64,000 bases of DNA from Aphis gossypii (GCF_020184175.1 NC_065533.1:59372351-59436350); one strand, 5' to 3'. Counted from the first letter of the stretch, positions 23,738 through 35,899 are shown. A program made the numbers and translations. Notes: generated by a model from the sequence alone, not told the origin.

Positions 23738-24556
23738 GTGATATTTGAATATTTCACTGACAGTCGCTATGCTCAAATTATATTTTTATAGGGTACCTAC
23801 ATTGTGATTATCAAAAATCAAAATATTTAGTTAATTGTAATGGTATAGACTTATAATATTATATTATATTTAATATAATAACCTATAATACCTCTCATTT
23901 CGTCAAAGTATGTTAACTTTTTAAATTTTAATTTGTTTAATAGTGGTTTCTGGTAATCTGGTTGTGAATGGAATATTAATTGTAGCCAGCACGTGTGATT
24001 TTTTTATTTTATTATTATTATTTTTTTTTCATTGAAATTGTTTTGTCGAAATAAAATATATTTTAGCCAATAAATTATAAATTTCCAACTCCAACCGATG
24101 TGATTATGGGCAACTTTACTATGGACTAAACATTTCAATGCAATAATTGAAATAGCACAATGTATAGGTAAGTATTATTAACAATGTTATAATCTTTTCG
24201 GTTAGAACTTTATTGGTATACATTGAAAGTTACAATTTTTGACACATTTGTCTTTGACTTACTAATTAACATAATTCACCTACATTTTTAGGTCCTATAA
24301 CCCTGAGGAAGCAGATTTAAAAAAGTGTACTTATTTATTGGTGCATGTCTGCATACGTTATGCTGGCTAACATATCTGCCTGCTTCAACCAGCAACTCAT
24401 TCACAACCAACTAGTCAACGTATAATAAGAACAGGTACTATAACATTTTGTAATTTTTATAGGTAAAATTTTTTTTTTTTTTTAATGATCCATGATGAAT
24501 GTAGGTAGATAAGTAGGATGTAAAAAAAAAACTAAAACGATTTTTTTTTTTTTTTT
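23738..24556. other. Non-coding, one weak exon-like stretch
   Basis: AT-rich. A short plus-strand stretch at 24293-24370 lies after an AG and is open until a TAA, but has no clear partner, so I do not call a gene. Confidence 0.4.
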
Positions 24557-25010
24557 TTATTCAAAACTTATAAGTCGATGGTCCTCCTCCACCTCCATCT
24601 GATTGTCTGCTTTGTTCTACAACAGAATTAGATAATATTTTGTATTTACTATAGTTTTATGAATAGTGTATATGTGATATGCATATAGTCAATCAGGCAT
24701 TTTATTAAATTAATTACATTTTTATATAATTTCACTATCATCACTAATGGTTTTTTTTATATAATATATAAATTAATTAGTACCTAATAATTAATAGAAA
24801 ATATCGTTATATTTTTTAATTTCTTAAAATCATTTAACTAAATGTCTAGACTGGTAGTGAAATTAAATAAAAAATGAACTTATTTGATTATTTGTCATTT
24901 AGTAAAATGCCTAGTTTGACTATAACATATATTTAATAAACTTATTCTTCAGTGTATACACATATTCTTTAGTGGTACACTATTGTGGTGTTTGAAGTTG
25001 ATAGTTATCC

Positions 25011-25046
<36 letters not shown>

Positions 25047-26136
25047 AACATCAGTGATATTCAGAATTTTTTTGGGAGAGAGGGTGGTTGTTTAGTTACA
25101 TTACAAAAAAAATCCTTAATAAATACACATTTAATATTTGGTTGCAAATATTTGGGAGTCTGAATGTAGTGGAATGTATTTTGATATTGTGTGATTATGA
25201 AAACCAAAAGTGAGCCATTTTAGTTATTTCAATCATGGGCGTCCTAGGTAACATTTAGGGAGGGGGGGGGGTGTCAAAATAAAAAAAATTCTCAAATGTA
25301 AGTTAATAAAGATAATAATAATATTATGGTAATATTTATTGAGCTACAAGTCCATAATATTTTTTGTCCAGGGGGGCAAGTGCCCTATCTTGCCCCCCCC
25401 CAATGGGCGCACATGATTTCAATTGAATTGCAATATCAATAATTGCACTATCATATACCTATTATTTAATTAACTATAGAGCAATTTAATATTTCCTGAA
25501 GTTTGAACTTTTCTCTTGGATATTCCACTGATAAATAAATTAAATGAAGACATGGTTTGATTATAATTAACAGGAACTTAGTATAAATATTATTGTATTT
25601 AAATATTCGATATGTGCATAGTGATATTTAAGTATTAAAAAAAAAAAACTTACTATTTCTTTTTTTTTTGAGTCAAGGACCGCTCTCAGGTCCTTGGTTT
25701 TTGTTTTCTAAAATTTAAAAAATTGTATTATTAAAATAATCATATTCAAATTGCACCTAGTCAGAAAACTGTTTTATTGAATTCAATATTTACCGGCTTT
25801 TCATCACGCCACCAGCATAGGCCTCCGTGGCCGACATTGCATATATCACATTCTGATTTAAACAACAAAATACATGTTAATTATTGCTTAATTAATTAAA
25901 ATTCAATATCCAATATAATAGGGATACCAACTTTTTTTTTTATGAGATGCCACGGGCTGCCGTCTACAGCGGCCATAGTGGCCCTTATTACACGTTTTAC
26001 ATTCTTAAAAAAAAAAAAAAAAAATAAATAAATTAGGTATGTGAAATTAATCACATAGCATACTCAATAGGTATACAATATACATACTCGGTTTAGGTTT
26101 TTTGTTTTTTTTTTTGATTTTTTGTTTGATTGTCAT
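24557..26136 (-). CDS. Small five-exon gene, 97-residue protein with two CxxCxxGHxGxC motifs
   Basis: Exons 26088-26136, 25932-26003, 25794-25852, 25654-25707 and 24557-24616 have GT-AG introns and join in one frame (phases 1, 1, 0, 0) to a TAA at 24557-24559, with an AATAAA at 24556-24561 overlapping the stop. The start MTIKQKIKKKNKKPKP is very basic. Exon 2 gives CKTCNKGHYGRC and exon 3 CDICNVGHGGLC, each a C-x2-C-x2-G-H-x-G-x-C knuckle that could bind zinc. Exon 4 is basic, exon 5 acidic (EVEED). I do not recognise the family. There is no signal peptide or membrane segment. The basic start and knuckles suggest a nucleic-acid-binding role, but that is inference. The two knuckle exons begin with the same AATGT and look like an exon duplication. 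The last exon is also open in another frame, so the C-terminus is less certain. Confidence 0.6.
25225..25423. mobile_element. hAT-type MITE (25233-25415), 8-bp duplication ATTTCAAT
   Basis: It starts CATGGGCG at 25233 and ends CGCACATG at 25415, imperfect inverted ends followed inward by G or C runs. ATTTCAAT flanks both sides (25225-25232, 25416-25423). 183 bp, non-coding, inside the last intron of the 97-residue gene. Confidence 0.85.
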
Positions 26137-26195
26137 CTAAAAAAATAAATAAAAATTAACCAGTTTTAAGTTAAATAATACTTTTGCATGCTTAC

Positions 26196-26271
26196 TTGTT
26201 TTTGCTTCACCCTTATTTATGGGGGCAGCGTTATCCCCATAATAATTATAATAGAGATTTATGGTCGTCAT
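26196..26271 (-). other. Candidate upstream exon of the small gene
   Basis: Preceded by an AG (26272-26273) and followed by a good GTAAGC donor. It is open from ATG (MTTINLYYNYYGDN). Joined to the next exon it leaves the main frame, so it would be untranslated leader, an upstream ORF or an unrelated exon. Confidence 0.3.
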
Positions 26272-26945
26272 CTATATAATACATAAACAACTATATTTAA
26301 TATATTATTTCAGAGTTTATAATGTTAATAAATTATAAATCATTTAAGGACCAAAATGTTGAATGATGGTATTGCGTTTAGCATAATATGAATAGAGTTA
26401 AAATCATAAAAATAAAATAATTAGGATTTATTGACGGAGTTAGGCATAGATAATCAAATAATTAGGTATCTACATAATATAATAAATATATTTTTAATCT
26501 AATCATCTTGATGAGATAATAGATACATTTAAATAAAACTAGCTAAAAAATGCTTATTTAATTTATTTTTATTATAGAATTTATTTAATTTCATGAAAAT
26601 TACATCAATAATTTTTAAATTATTCATAATAAAAATTAATAATAAATTAAATGTGCATTGGGGCATTGATATTTTATATTTTGTAGTTTCATTATTTCAT
26701 TATTGTGCAATTGTATTTCAGTACATAAAAAAAATGGCTGTATAGAAAGAAACATTGAAGGGTATTTATTAAAATAAAAACATTTAAATAATAACTTAAT
26801 GATTGTTTGATATGTGAATAATATTTATAATACCAAAAGAAATATGTAGAAAATACAGAAAAAAGTAATCTATATAATTTTAAAAGATGACCGTTGTTGT
26901 TATTTACATATTATACAAAAAAAAGTGTGTATAATGCTTAACAGC
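26272..26945. other. AT-rich non-coding spacer
   Basis: Nothing recognised. Confidence 0.6.
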
Positions 26946-27595
26946 AGGGGCGTAGCCAAGGGGGGGGTTATCAGGTCACAACCCCCCCATGAGTTTTTTA
27001 AAACCCCTAAAAAAAAAAATGACAGAAATATTTTTCGAGATTAAAAAACTTTAAACTTGATACTGAAATTTTTTTTATTTTTTTATAAAAAAAAATCTAT
27101 CATCAAACCAATTAAACTTGCCATCAACTATTTCGTTAATAAAAGTTTTGATTGTATTCTATATAATATGTATTTGTATTTGTATAATTATATACGTTGA
27201 TAAAATATTAAGCTTTAATCGTATAAAAATTAATAATTATATTGGTTTTCAGGCAATATTTCTGTTATTCTCCCGAGTCACGATTATCAGTACCTAATAT
27301 TTATATTTAGATTGTGTTTTCGTATATTTCTTTCGAAGTTAAAATTTTCCCCATTAGCCCGAGACATTACAGTCTACAACGACGATTGTTCATACGGTCT
27401 AGCTGATAATAAAAGTATTTGTTGTCGTAGACCGTAGACTGTATAATATTGAGTATCGACTATAGCGATTAACATCTAACGGGCGGACGTAGTTATCTAC
27501 ACGGTGGTATTTTTGTCTATACTCAATGGTGGTACAACGCATGTTAATAATTTTTGATTAATTTGTTAAATTATTTTGTTGCTTAAAAATTTAAA
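26946..27595 (+). mobile_element. Left end and leader of a ZMYM1-like hAT
   Basis: 26946 begins CAGGGGCGTAGCCAAGGGGG, a common style of hAT terminus; a similar terminus occurs in reverse near 61852. The leader up to 27595 has a GC-richer patch (27340-27540) that may hold the promoter. The matching right end may be CCGGCCCTG at 32903-32911, but the flanking 8-mers do not match, so the element's limits are not proven. Confidence 0.45.
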
Positions 27596-29597
27596 ATGAA
27601 GAAACTTAATACTAATGAAAAAAAACGTAAACTTGTTTCGGATTATTTTAAAGTACAGAATAAAATTACCAAAATTGACAAAACCGACGAAACTGAAGAA
27701 ACAAAAGATAACTCCGGTCTTAAACCAGAAACAACACAACCAGAACATATTATGTCGGTAAATATTGACTTAAATAATGTAAATAAATTTGATATTGGTA
27801 ATTTTATTGACAAATCATATGAATTTAAGAGTAATGAGGATAAATTGGAAATTTTGAACAACATTTGGGTACCAGAAAGTAATTATATATTTCCTAAAGT
27901 AGGAAACCGAAATTTAAAATTTCAATATCAGTGGTTGCAAAAATGGCATTGGTTGGCTTATTCATCTTTGTTAAACGGTGCATTGTGTAAGTTTTGTGTG
28001 CTTTTTTCTAGAAAAAAAGGTGGTATTGGGGATCAAGCTCTTGGTGTCCTTTGTACTGTACAATTTAACTCATGGAAAAATGCAATTGAGAAATTTAGTT
28101 TACATGAAATGAAAGAATACCACAAGAACTGTATTATAACAGTTCAAACTTTGAGACACAATGTTTCAAGTAATACTTCGATAAATTTATTGTTAGATCA
28201 ATCATTAAAAGACCAAATTTCATTCAATAGAAAACTTATAATACATTGAACTTATAATTAATAATGCATTCAACTTTCCAATAGAAAATGATGGCAATTT
28301 TAGAAGTATTTTAAGAAATACTTTAAATCAAAATAAAGAATTATTCGAAATTCGGTCTAAAGCTAATAAAAATGCACATTATCTAAGTCCAACAACTCAA
28401 AATGAAATTATTAGCAGCTGCCAACTTGTAATATTAAACAAAATCGTATCAGATATTAATAAATCACAATGCTTCTCAATTTTAGCAGATGAGACAGCAG
28501 ATATTAGTGGTATAGAACAATTTTCTCTGTCAGCTCGATTTATTAAAGAAAATATTATAGTTGAATCATTTTTATTATTTGTACCTGTATCTAGTACTAC
28601 TGGATCAAATTTATCTTTAGTTATAATTGATACCCTAAAATCAATTGGAATAGATTTAAAATACTTAAAAGGCCAGGGATATGATGGTGCTGCTTGTATG
28701 TCGGGGAAATTTAATGGCGTTCAACAGTTAATTAAAAACCATTATCCCCAAGCTTTGTATGTACATTGTAGTGCCCATAGTTTTAATTTAGTAGTATCAA
28801 CATCTTGTGACATGCCCCCTATTAGAAATGCTATGGGTACAATTGAAAGGGTTTATTGCTATTTGAACACACCTAAACGATTACATATTTTAAAAAATGA
28901 AATTTTTTCTTTAAAAACTGATACAAAAAAGTAAAACTTCAACAATTATGCCACACAAGATGGATACAACGACACGATTTAGTTTTAACATTTTTAGAAT
29001 TGTACCCTGCTATTATAAGTTCATTAGAAATTTTATCTGATGATAGTGACAGAGAAACTTCTTCAAAAGCCTCAAATTTACTTATTTCTATACAAGATTT
29101 TCAATTTTTAACCAGTCTGCATATTATAAACAACATTTTTGGAATAAGTATTTTTTTTTGTAAAGTATTACAAAAAACCCAAATTGACCTAGGTGAAGCT
29201 TTAACTTATGCGACGCATTTATCATCAGAGCTTAAAAAAATTAGAGATAATGCAGATAATGAGTTCAAGATCATTTTTAATCAGATTTTAAATTTATCAG
29301 AAAAATATAATATTACAATTAAAACTCATAGATTGTCTAAAAAACAGGTTCATAGAAATAATATTCCTTGTAACGATACTGAAACTTATTATAAAATTGA
29401 AATTTTTATTCCATTCCTAGATACATTTCTTCAAAGCATTGAAGACTGGTTTGTAAACCATAAACATATTTTTACTGGATTTCAATGTATTATAAATTTT
29501 GAAAATGAAATAAATATAAATGATGTTGAAAAACTCACTGAGTTTTATAAAAAGTTGACTGCCGGAGTGTTTTTACAGGGTTGTCCGCACACGCCAT

Positions 29598-29786
29598 GAG
29601 TACCAATACTGGTACTCACTGGTTTCGTCACGTACGCCGTTGTATTTTTAGACAGCTTACACCATAGGCCTTGGGTTTTTTTTCATATTTATAATAATTT
29701 TCTTATCTTATAAGCTTATTGGTATAATTGTATGTTTATTTAAAGAAAAATAAACCGATTCCGAGCGAGTACCTGTTATGGTACTC
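29598..29786. repeat. Left pair of 20-bp palindromes GAGTACC...GGTACTC
   Basis: 29598-29617 reads GAGTACCAATACTGGTACTC and 29767-29786 reads GAGTACCTGTTATGGTACTC. Both are near-perfect palindromes with a variable 6-base centre. They lie between the left end and the transposase start, so they may serve transposase binding or promoter control. Confidence 0.85.
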
Positions 29787-29886
29787 AATGCCTATAGTAT
29801 ATTATTATAGCCCATACTGTCATATCATTTTTATATTTTCATTTTACTTTGACTCGTTGACGACGCGCAACGTATAATATTATATA

Positions 29887-31732
29887 ATGGAGAACAGCGA
29901 AATTATTGATGCTCTTAATATGTCATTTGATGATGATTTATCTGACTTTGGCGATGATTCGGATGCAGACCCTGACTATACTTTGGTATGTTATTATTAT
30001 TATTTATATGCGATTTATAGATTTAGATTTTAGGTATCGAGTAGCGTGGAGGGGTCTTACTGATTATTTTAATTTATCTTTATCGATTTTCACGTTCAAA
30101 AAAGTTGAATAACCCGTAATTTATTCGCAAATCTATTCTATAATAAAGTACTTATATATGTATACTATTATACAGGATTCTAACATTTTTTCTTCAAGCG
30201 ATGAAGAAGATAGTAGCATACCACACGAGCCAAATATTAATATTTTTCCTACTAACATTCCATCTATTTGTGGTCTAGCGAATAATAGTACTTCGTGTCC
30301 AGTTTTCAATCCGAATGAAGAGCCTTTTGGAATTAACCCGGATATAATTGAAACACTTAATAACGGGTCCCCATACGATTTTTTTTGTTTATTTGTCGAT
30401 GACGAAGTTTTAAATTTATTGGTTATAGAAACAAATAGATATGGTAACAGTTTATATGCTTCAGCCCAACGGCCAAAATCTAGGCTCAAGGAATGGGTAG
30501 AAACAGACATTGTAGAAATGAGGACATTTTTGGGTATCATTATGTGGATGGGATTGACTCCTCAACCATCTATAGCGTCATATTGGAGCAAAAATGATAT
30601 TTATAAATCTAACATTTCTAATTATATGAAAAGAAATCGATTTGAATTATTACTAAGAAGTTTTCATTGTTGTAATAATAATGAATGTCCTCGAGGAGAT
30701 CGAATATTTAAAATACGTGGCTTAGTTGATATGTTAGTAAACAAATTTAAAAATTGTAACATACCAGGTGAAAATTTATGTGTCGATGAATCAATTATTC
30801 CTTTTGTCGGACGTTTGTCGTTCCGTCAATACATCCAAAATAAAAGGCATAGGTATGGAATAAAGGTTTTTAAGCTATGCACGAATGATGGATATACAGT
30901 AGGTTTCAAAATATACGCTGGACAGGAATCAGTTCCTGGAATGGGACTTTCAACTAAAATTGTTATGGAGTTGTCCGAAGACTACTTGGATATGGGGAGA
31001 ACAATATTCACAGATAACTGGTATACTTCTATTAGCTTAGCAAATGAACTTTTGTCCCGATCAACGAATTCAGTAGGTACTTTGAGATCCAACAGGAAGT
31101 TTAATCCAAAAAATGTTATTAATGCAAAATTAAAGAAAGGGGAAATAATATCAAATAAAAATGAAAATAATATTCTAGTATTGAAGTGGAAGGACAAGAG
31201 AGATGTATTAATGTTATCAACTAAACACAACGATAACGTTATAGAAACTACTAACAAATATGGTAATAAAATTGTTAAACCAAAAGTGGTATTTGACTAT
31301 AATAAAGCCAAAGGATTTGTGGATATTTCGGACTTAAGGGGATCATATCATTCACCACTTAGACGGTCACTGAAGTGGTATCGCAAAGTAGCGTTTGAAA
31401 TATTATTAAACACAAGTTTATTAAATGCACTAACCTTGTTCACTACTGTTACTGGTAACAAAATAGGCGTTACTGAATTTAGAGAGATGATTCTAAAATC
31501 ACTAATTCAAAAATCTGAAATTTCTCAAATAAGTCAAGAAGAAAACCATAAGCTAGTTACTTGCAAGAGAGGAAGATGTTACGAATGCTATAATGAGATG
31601 GCGAAGCAAGGTGGAAGACAGCATGCACAAAAAGTCACTCGGAAAGTGCAAACTATGTGTATAAGATGTTCTAAGCCTTTATGTTTAGATTGTTTTTTTA
31701 CGACACATTCGTCAAAAAGAATAAAATTTTAA
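29887..31732 (+). CDS. piggyBac transposase, intact
   Basis: Exon 1 29887-29985 (33 codons, acidic: DDDLSDFGDDSDADPD) and exon 2 30176-31732 join in phase 0 over a GT-AG intron, giving 551 residues. The acidic start is typical of piggyBac proteins. The DDE_Tnp_1_7 core shows D237 in CVDESIIPF, D313 in FTDNWYTS and D416 in GFVDISD, matching the catalytic DDD triad of the family. The C-terminus is a cysteine-rich finger (CYECYNEM ... CIRCSKPLCLDC) as expected. No stop or frameshift. It lies inside matched ends and so should mobilise this element if expressed. An upstream ATG at 30158 lies in the intron and is not the start. Confidence 0.95.
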
Positions 31733-31976
31733 GTAATTTATTTTTATTTTTATATTTTGTTGACAAGTATTTTAAGTACTTTTAGTTAAGCAGTTTTATT
31801 TACAAGTATACTAAGAAGTATTGTTTTATTATTTTTTTCATTATTATACAATATTTTGTAAGTTAATTTACCCAAAATATAAAAAAAGATTTTTATATGA
31901 ACAAATAACAATGTCACGATGCTATTTACATTGAATAAATCGTCTTTATCTGTATTTTCTATTCCATTAATTGATT

Positions 31977-32158
31977 GAGTACCAATATTGGTACTCAATG
32001 ACGTAATCACGAAAAACTATAAGTACCAAAATTGACCCTCAAAGCTTGAGAGTCAAATAGTGTGAGCACCAGTATTGGTACTCAAAGCGTCTAGAAGAAA
32101 TATGTTAAAACTATTAAGGCCTAGGATACATATCACTTGAGTACCGAATATGGTACTC
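31977..32158. repeat. Right trio of the 20-bp palindrome
   Basis: 31977-31996 GAGTACCAATATTGGTACTC (perfect), 32064-32083 GAGCACCAGTATTGGTACTC and 32139-32158 GAGTACCGAATATGGTACTC. The last lies 15 bases from the right end. Same motif as the left pair. Confidence 0.88.
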
Positions 32159-32535
32159 ATGGCAGTCAACTTGATAAAGAAGATTTGGAAGACATAAAAC
32201 AAGTTTATGAAGAAGTTAAAATGTGGCATTCTTTTTTAAAAACTATAAATAAACCTAATAACATTTTAGAGTATTTAGATGTCTGTGATAGTTTAATATT
32301 TCCAAATATTTATAAAGTAATTAAAATATTAGTAACTTTGCCAGTGACAACATGTACAGCTAAACGGTCCTTTTCAACTCTTCGTAGGTTGAAGACTTAT
32401 TTAAGAAATACAATGAGTCAAAATAGATTAAATGGATTGGCATTATTAAATATTCACCGAGAAATAACAGTAACTCCAGAAGAAATTCTAAATCAAATAA
32501 CTAAGACAAAAAAGAAATTAGACTTTGTTATTTAA

Positions 32536-33016
32536 TTTTTAATTACCTAGTTGAATATTATAAACTAGTACTTACTTAATATACTCAATAAAAATATGCT
32601 TTAGTAACTAAGTCTTTATTTTGTGAATTATTTTTCCAGCTATCATTTACATACCAACCTAACATACTTTATACTTTAATTAGATAAAAAGTATATAGTA
32701 TACATTATAAATTCTTATATTAGTAAATATAGTAGCCATAATGTCAATGCTAAGTTATTTATATTTTATACATTCGTGTAAAAAAATATCTACTACATCA
32801 TACATGGAATAATGCTAACCTTTTAGGGATTTATATAAATATAGGTAAGTTTACCAACAAATTTTTGCAACCCCCCCCCCCCAAAAAAAAAAAAAAAAAA
32901 ATCCGGCCCTGTTTACCAAATACACAGGTAACATTGCAATAATAATTTCACAACTAATATGTTTAGTTTGATATTATTATTGTTGTTATAATTGTTATAT
33001 GATTAATTAATTAAAG
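32536..33016. other. Non-coding; possible right end of the ZMYM1-like hAT
   Basis: AT-rich with a C14/A19 run at 32869-32901 followed by CCGGCCCTG (32903-32911), which resembles the reverse of a CAGGGCCGG hAT terminus (compare 62278). No gene. Confidence 0.45.
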
Positions 33017-35360
33017 ATGAGTTCCAAATTGACCAATGAGCAGTTACTTGATATGTTAGATGGCATGAATTCAGATTTAGAATTATCTGATGATGAAGAT
33101 GATGACAACGTTGACGACATTGATATAGCAAATGCAATTCTTGAAAGTGTTTATGATACTGATGATGGTGAAGATGATGACAACATTGACGAAATTAATA
33201 TTGTAAACGAAACAGTTGAAAGAGTTTATGATACAATTGATAATGAAGATGATGGTGATATATTTATTCCTGATCAATTACCAATACAGATACCACCTAC
33301 TGATGAAGTAAGTGTGCCAAATATTGTCTCAGATACAAATACATCTCCAATACTCAAACAATTTTCAACGTTCGCTAAGAGTTCAATAAAGTGGTTATGT
33401 AAACCTATGAAACAAAAAAACATAGTTCTAAGAAGTCTTGAGCAGACAGAGTTCCCTTATACTATACCACCGTCCACCACCAATATCTTATTTTATGAAA
33501 TACTTTTCCGGAAGAAGCATTTAGTAAAATGGCCATATTTACTAATATTTACGCAGAGAAAAAATCAACAAATAAATGGGTTCAAACAACATCTGCAGAG
33601 ATGAAAGTTTTTGTAGGTATACATTTAATGATGGGTGTATTGAATTTACCAAGGGTCAGGATGTACTGCCAAAAAGAATTTAGAATTGAAATAATTGCTA
33701 GTAATATGACTAGGAATAGGTTTTTTGAACTGAGAACCCATTTCCATGTCATGAATAATGAAGAAATTCCACAGACCAATATAGATAAATTCATGAAAGT
33801 AAGACCTCTTTATAATTCACTATTACTATCTTTATTAAACCTTCAGACGTTGGAACAAAGACGTATAAGCCTTGATTTATGTTTCCTCTACAAGCTTTTG
33901 GCTGGTAATGTTGATTGCCCAGATTTTTTAAGCCGTTTAACTTTCTACATACCCACTTTTAACACACGTTCAACAGACACTTTTCGTTTAAGTCTACAAG
34001 TTACCAATTATGCAAATAACACTCCTTGTAATAGAGTAATGCAAACCGTAAATAAATTAAAAATTGATATGTTCAGCTCACCAAACTTATATTCCTTCAA
34101 ATTGTATTGTAATTCTTTAATAATTAATTCATAATGTACTATGTTATAATATTTTACTATAATAATTTTCATTGTTCACATTTACTATAAATAATATTTG
34201 TATTATATTATTAATGATTTCATTATTGTTGTTAATTGTAATTGGGCCTTGCCCGTTTAATATTAAATAAATAAATAAATAATTATATGAAACATAGATT
34301 TCATCAGCTGCCAATCGAACGAAGTATAAGCATTGATGAACAAATGGTTCCTTTTAAAGGTAAACTTGCTCCAAAACAATATATGAGAGGTAAACCTCAT
34401 CCTTGGGGTATTAAACTATTTATAATGTGTGGTTCAAGTGGAATAGTGTATGATTTCATCATGTTCCAAGGTAGTAGTACTGCATTAGACCCTGTTATGC
34501 AAAATCTATTTGGCCAAGGTGGAGCAGTAGTAATGTAATTTATAGAACGTCTGGAAGAAAATAGACATTTTGTGTATTTTGACAATTACTTTACCTCTTA
34601 TAATTTATTGTTTGTACTAGCTGACAGAAAAATCTATGCTGCTGGGACCGTTAGAGTCAATCGATTTGCTAACCCTCCACTTATAACTGATAAATGTTTA
34701 TCAAAAATGGGTCGTGGAACTTCTTATGAAGTATTTGGAATAGCACAAGGTCAAAAAAGTGAAATAGATCTAATAAAGTGGTTTGACAATAAAGGAGTTA
34801 ATCTGGGTTCAAATTTTATAACATCTGGTGAACCTGAAACAATCAAGCGCTGGGACAACAATTATAAAAAATTTGTGGATGTTGAAAGACCAGAAGTCAT
34901 TGGCTTATATAATAAGTCAATGGGAGGAGTAGATGTCCATGACCAATTTGTTGGTTTCTATAGAACTTTCATCAAGTCTCGAAAATGGACACTGAGGTTA
35001 ATTGCCCATGCTTTTAATATGGCTTCTGTTAACAGCTGGTTAGAATATAAAAAAGGTGTTCGACACAATGCAATTTTAGACCGAGACACAATGGACCTAC
35101 TTGCATTCAAAGAACGTTTAGCAACAACCCTGATTTCATTAGGAAGAACAAAATCATTCATAACTCATCCAAGGAAAAGAGGCCGCCCTAGTACATCACC
35201 ATCTCCAACTCCTGAACCTGAAACATAGATAGTAAGAACAAAACCTAGATCTGTAGATTCAACTCCATATGAAAAAACCATAAAAGATGGATTTGATCAT
35301 ATGCCTACTTATGACAACAAACAAAACAGTACTAGATGCAAAAATGATCCATGTTTATAC
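33017..35360 (+). pseudogene. Second piggyBac transposase relic (PGBD4-like)
   Basis: ATG 33017 opens an acidic N-terminus with repeated DDGEDDDNID-type segments. A frameshift near 33490 leads to the core (NKWVQTTSAEMKVFVGIHLMMG). The coding is interrupted at about 33826-34284 by a LINE fragment and resumes with RSISIDEQMVPFKG. An in-frame TAA lies at 34536-34538, then FVYFDNYFTSY and GGVDVHDQFVGFYR follow to a TAG at 35226-35228, beyond which the frame continues for about 40 codons to cysteines near 35340. The DDD residues are present, but at least one frameshift, two stops and the insertion make it inactive. The right end of this element is probably at 35927 (see next-but-one entry). Confidence 0.85.
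33826..34284 (+). mobile_element. 5'-truncated non-LTR retrotransposon (3' end of ORF2 plus TAAA tail)
   Basis: The last ~100 residues (TLEQRRISLDLCFLYKLLAG ... SRLTFYIP ... TNYANNTPCNR) match the C-terminus of reverse-transcriptase proteins of jockey-like LINEs, with a stop at 34132-34134, a short 3' UTR (GGGCCTTGCCCGTTTAATA) and a (TAAA)n tail at 34262-34282. It was inserted in the sense direction into the piggyBac relic. A target duplication could not be fixed. Confidence 0.75.
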
Positions 35361-35404
35361 ATTTATGTTTCATTCCTGGGCGAGAATGTTACCGTCAAAA
35401 ACAT

Positions 35405-35750
35405 AGAGAGTAAAAAACTAAAAACAAATTTTTATTATTATAAATGACCTAGTCAAAAAGGATAAGACTTATATTCATTTTTTATAATTTAAATACACAT
35501 TACCATTGTTAAAACTATTTCTAATTTTTATTATTATACATGACCCAGTCAAAAGGGATAAGACTGTTATATTAATTTTTTATAATTTAAATACATAATA
35601 TATAATTATATATGAATACACATTACCATTATTCTAACTATTTTTATTATTATACATGAAATATTTGAACTAGTCTAAAGGTATAAGACTGTTGTATTAA
35701 TTTTTTGAAATTTAAATACACAATATATAATAGCATATAATATTTGTTTT
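35405..35750. repeat. Three diverged copies of a ~110-bp repeat
   Basis: The unit contains TTTTTATTATTATA, ATGACC(T/C)AGTCAAAA, GGATAAGACT and TTTTTTATAATTTAAATACA. Copies begin near 35428, 35527 and 35643. It lies in the 3' subterminal region of the second piggyBac. Confidence 0.75.
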
Positions 35751-35899
35751 CATTTTAGTTATGACTGCGTAAGAACCCAATGTTTTCACAGAGGACAATC
35801 TAATACCTCATTAGGAAATAACTAAAAAAAAATTTGAAGTTTTTTTTTGTATATTTATACCCCATTTACTATATATTTAGTAAAAAAAAATTCTTACTT

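Larger units (their letters stand above)
29547..32177 (+). mobile_element. Complete piggyBac element (29551-32173) with ATAA flanks
   Basis: The left end reads AAAGTTGACTGCC and the right end mirrors as CAAGTTGACTGCC: 13-bp inverted repeats with one mismatch. ATAA flanks both sides (29547-29550 and 32174-32177). piggyBac elements normally duplicate TTAA, so ATAA is unusual. The join through the disrupted hAT reading frame supports these limits independently. It encodes one intact transposase and carries five copies of a palindrome in its subterminal regions. 2,623 bp. Confidence 0.82.
27596..32535 (+). pseudogene. ZMYM1-like hAT transposase relic, split by piggyBac
   Basis: Start ATG 27596. 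The N-terminus has the zinc-finger region with LCKFCVLFSRK (27960-28020). The frame then breaks at 28245-28249 with an apparent internal deletion. The core continues at about 28290-28934 with ILADETADISG and HCSAHSFNL, breaks by a frameshift near 28930, and goes on at 28940-29550 with CHTRWIQRHD. A piggyBac (29551-32173) interrupts it. The C-terminal dimerisation region resumes at 32174 with TCTAKRSFSTLRRLKT and ends at 32533-32535. Removing the piggyBac and one ATAA copy puts both sides back in the same frame, so the insertion was clean. The earlier frameshifts make the host element dead. Confidence 0.85.

Noticed and set aside
23357..23791. Long ORFs on both strands (144 and 131 codons) with repeated peptides
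   Set aside because: They are translations of the 122-bp subterminal tandem repeat of the hAT element.
26946..32911. A complete ZMYM1-like hAT bounded by CAGGGGCG... and ...CCGGCCCTG
   Set aside because: The two termini match only over a few bases and the flanking 8-mers differ, so I did not claim these as proven ends.
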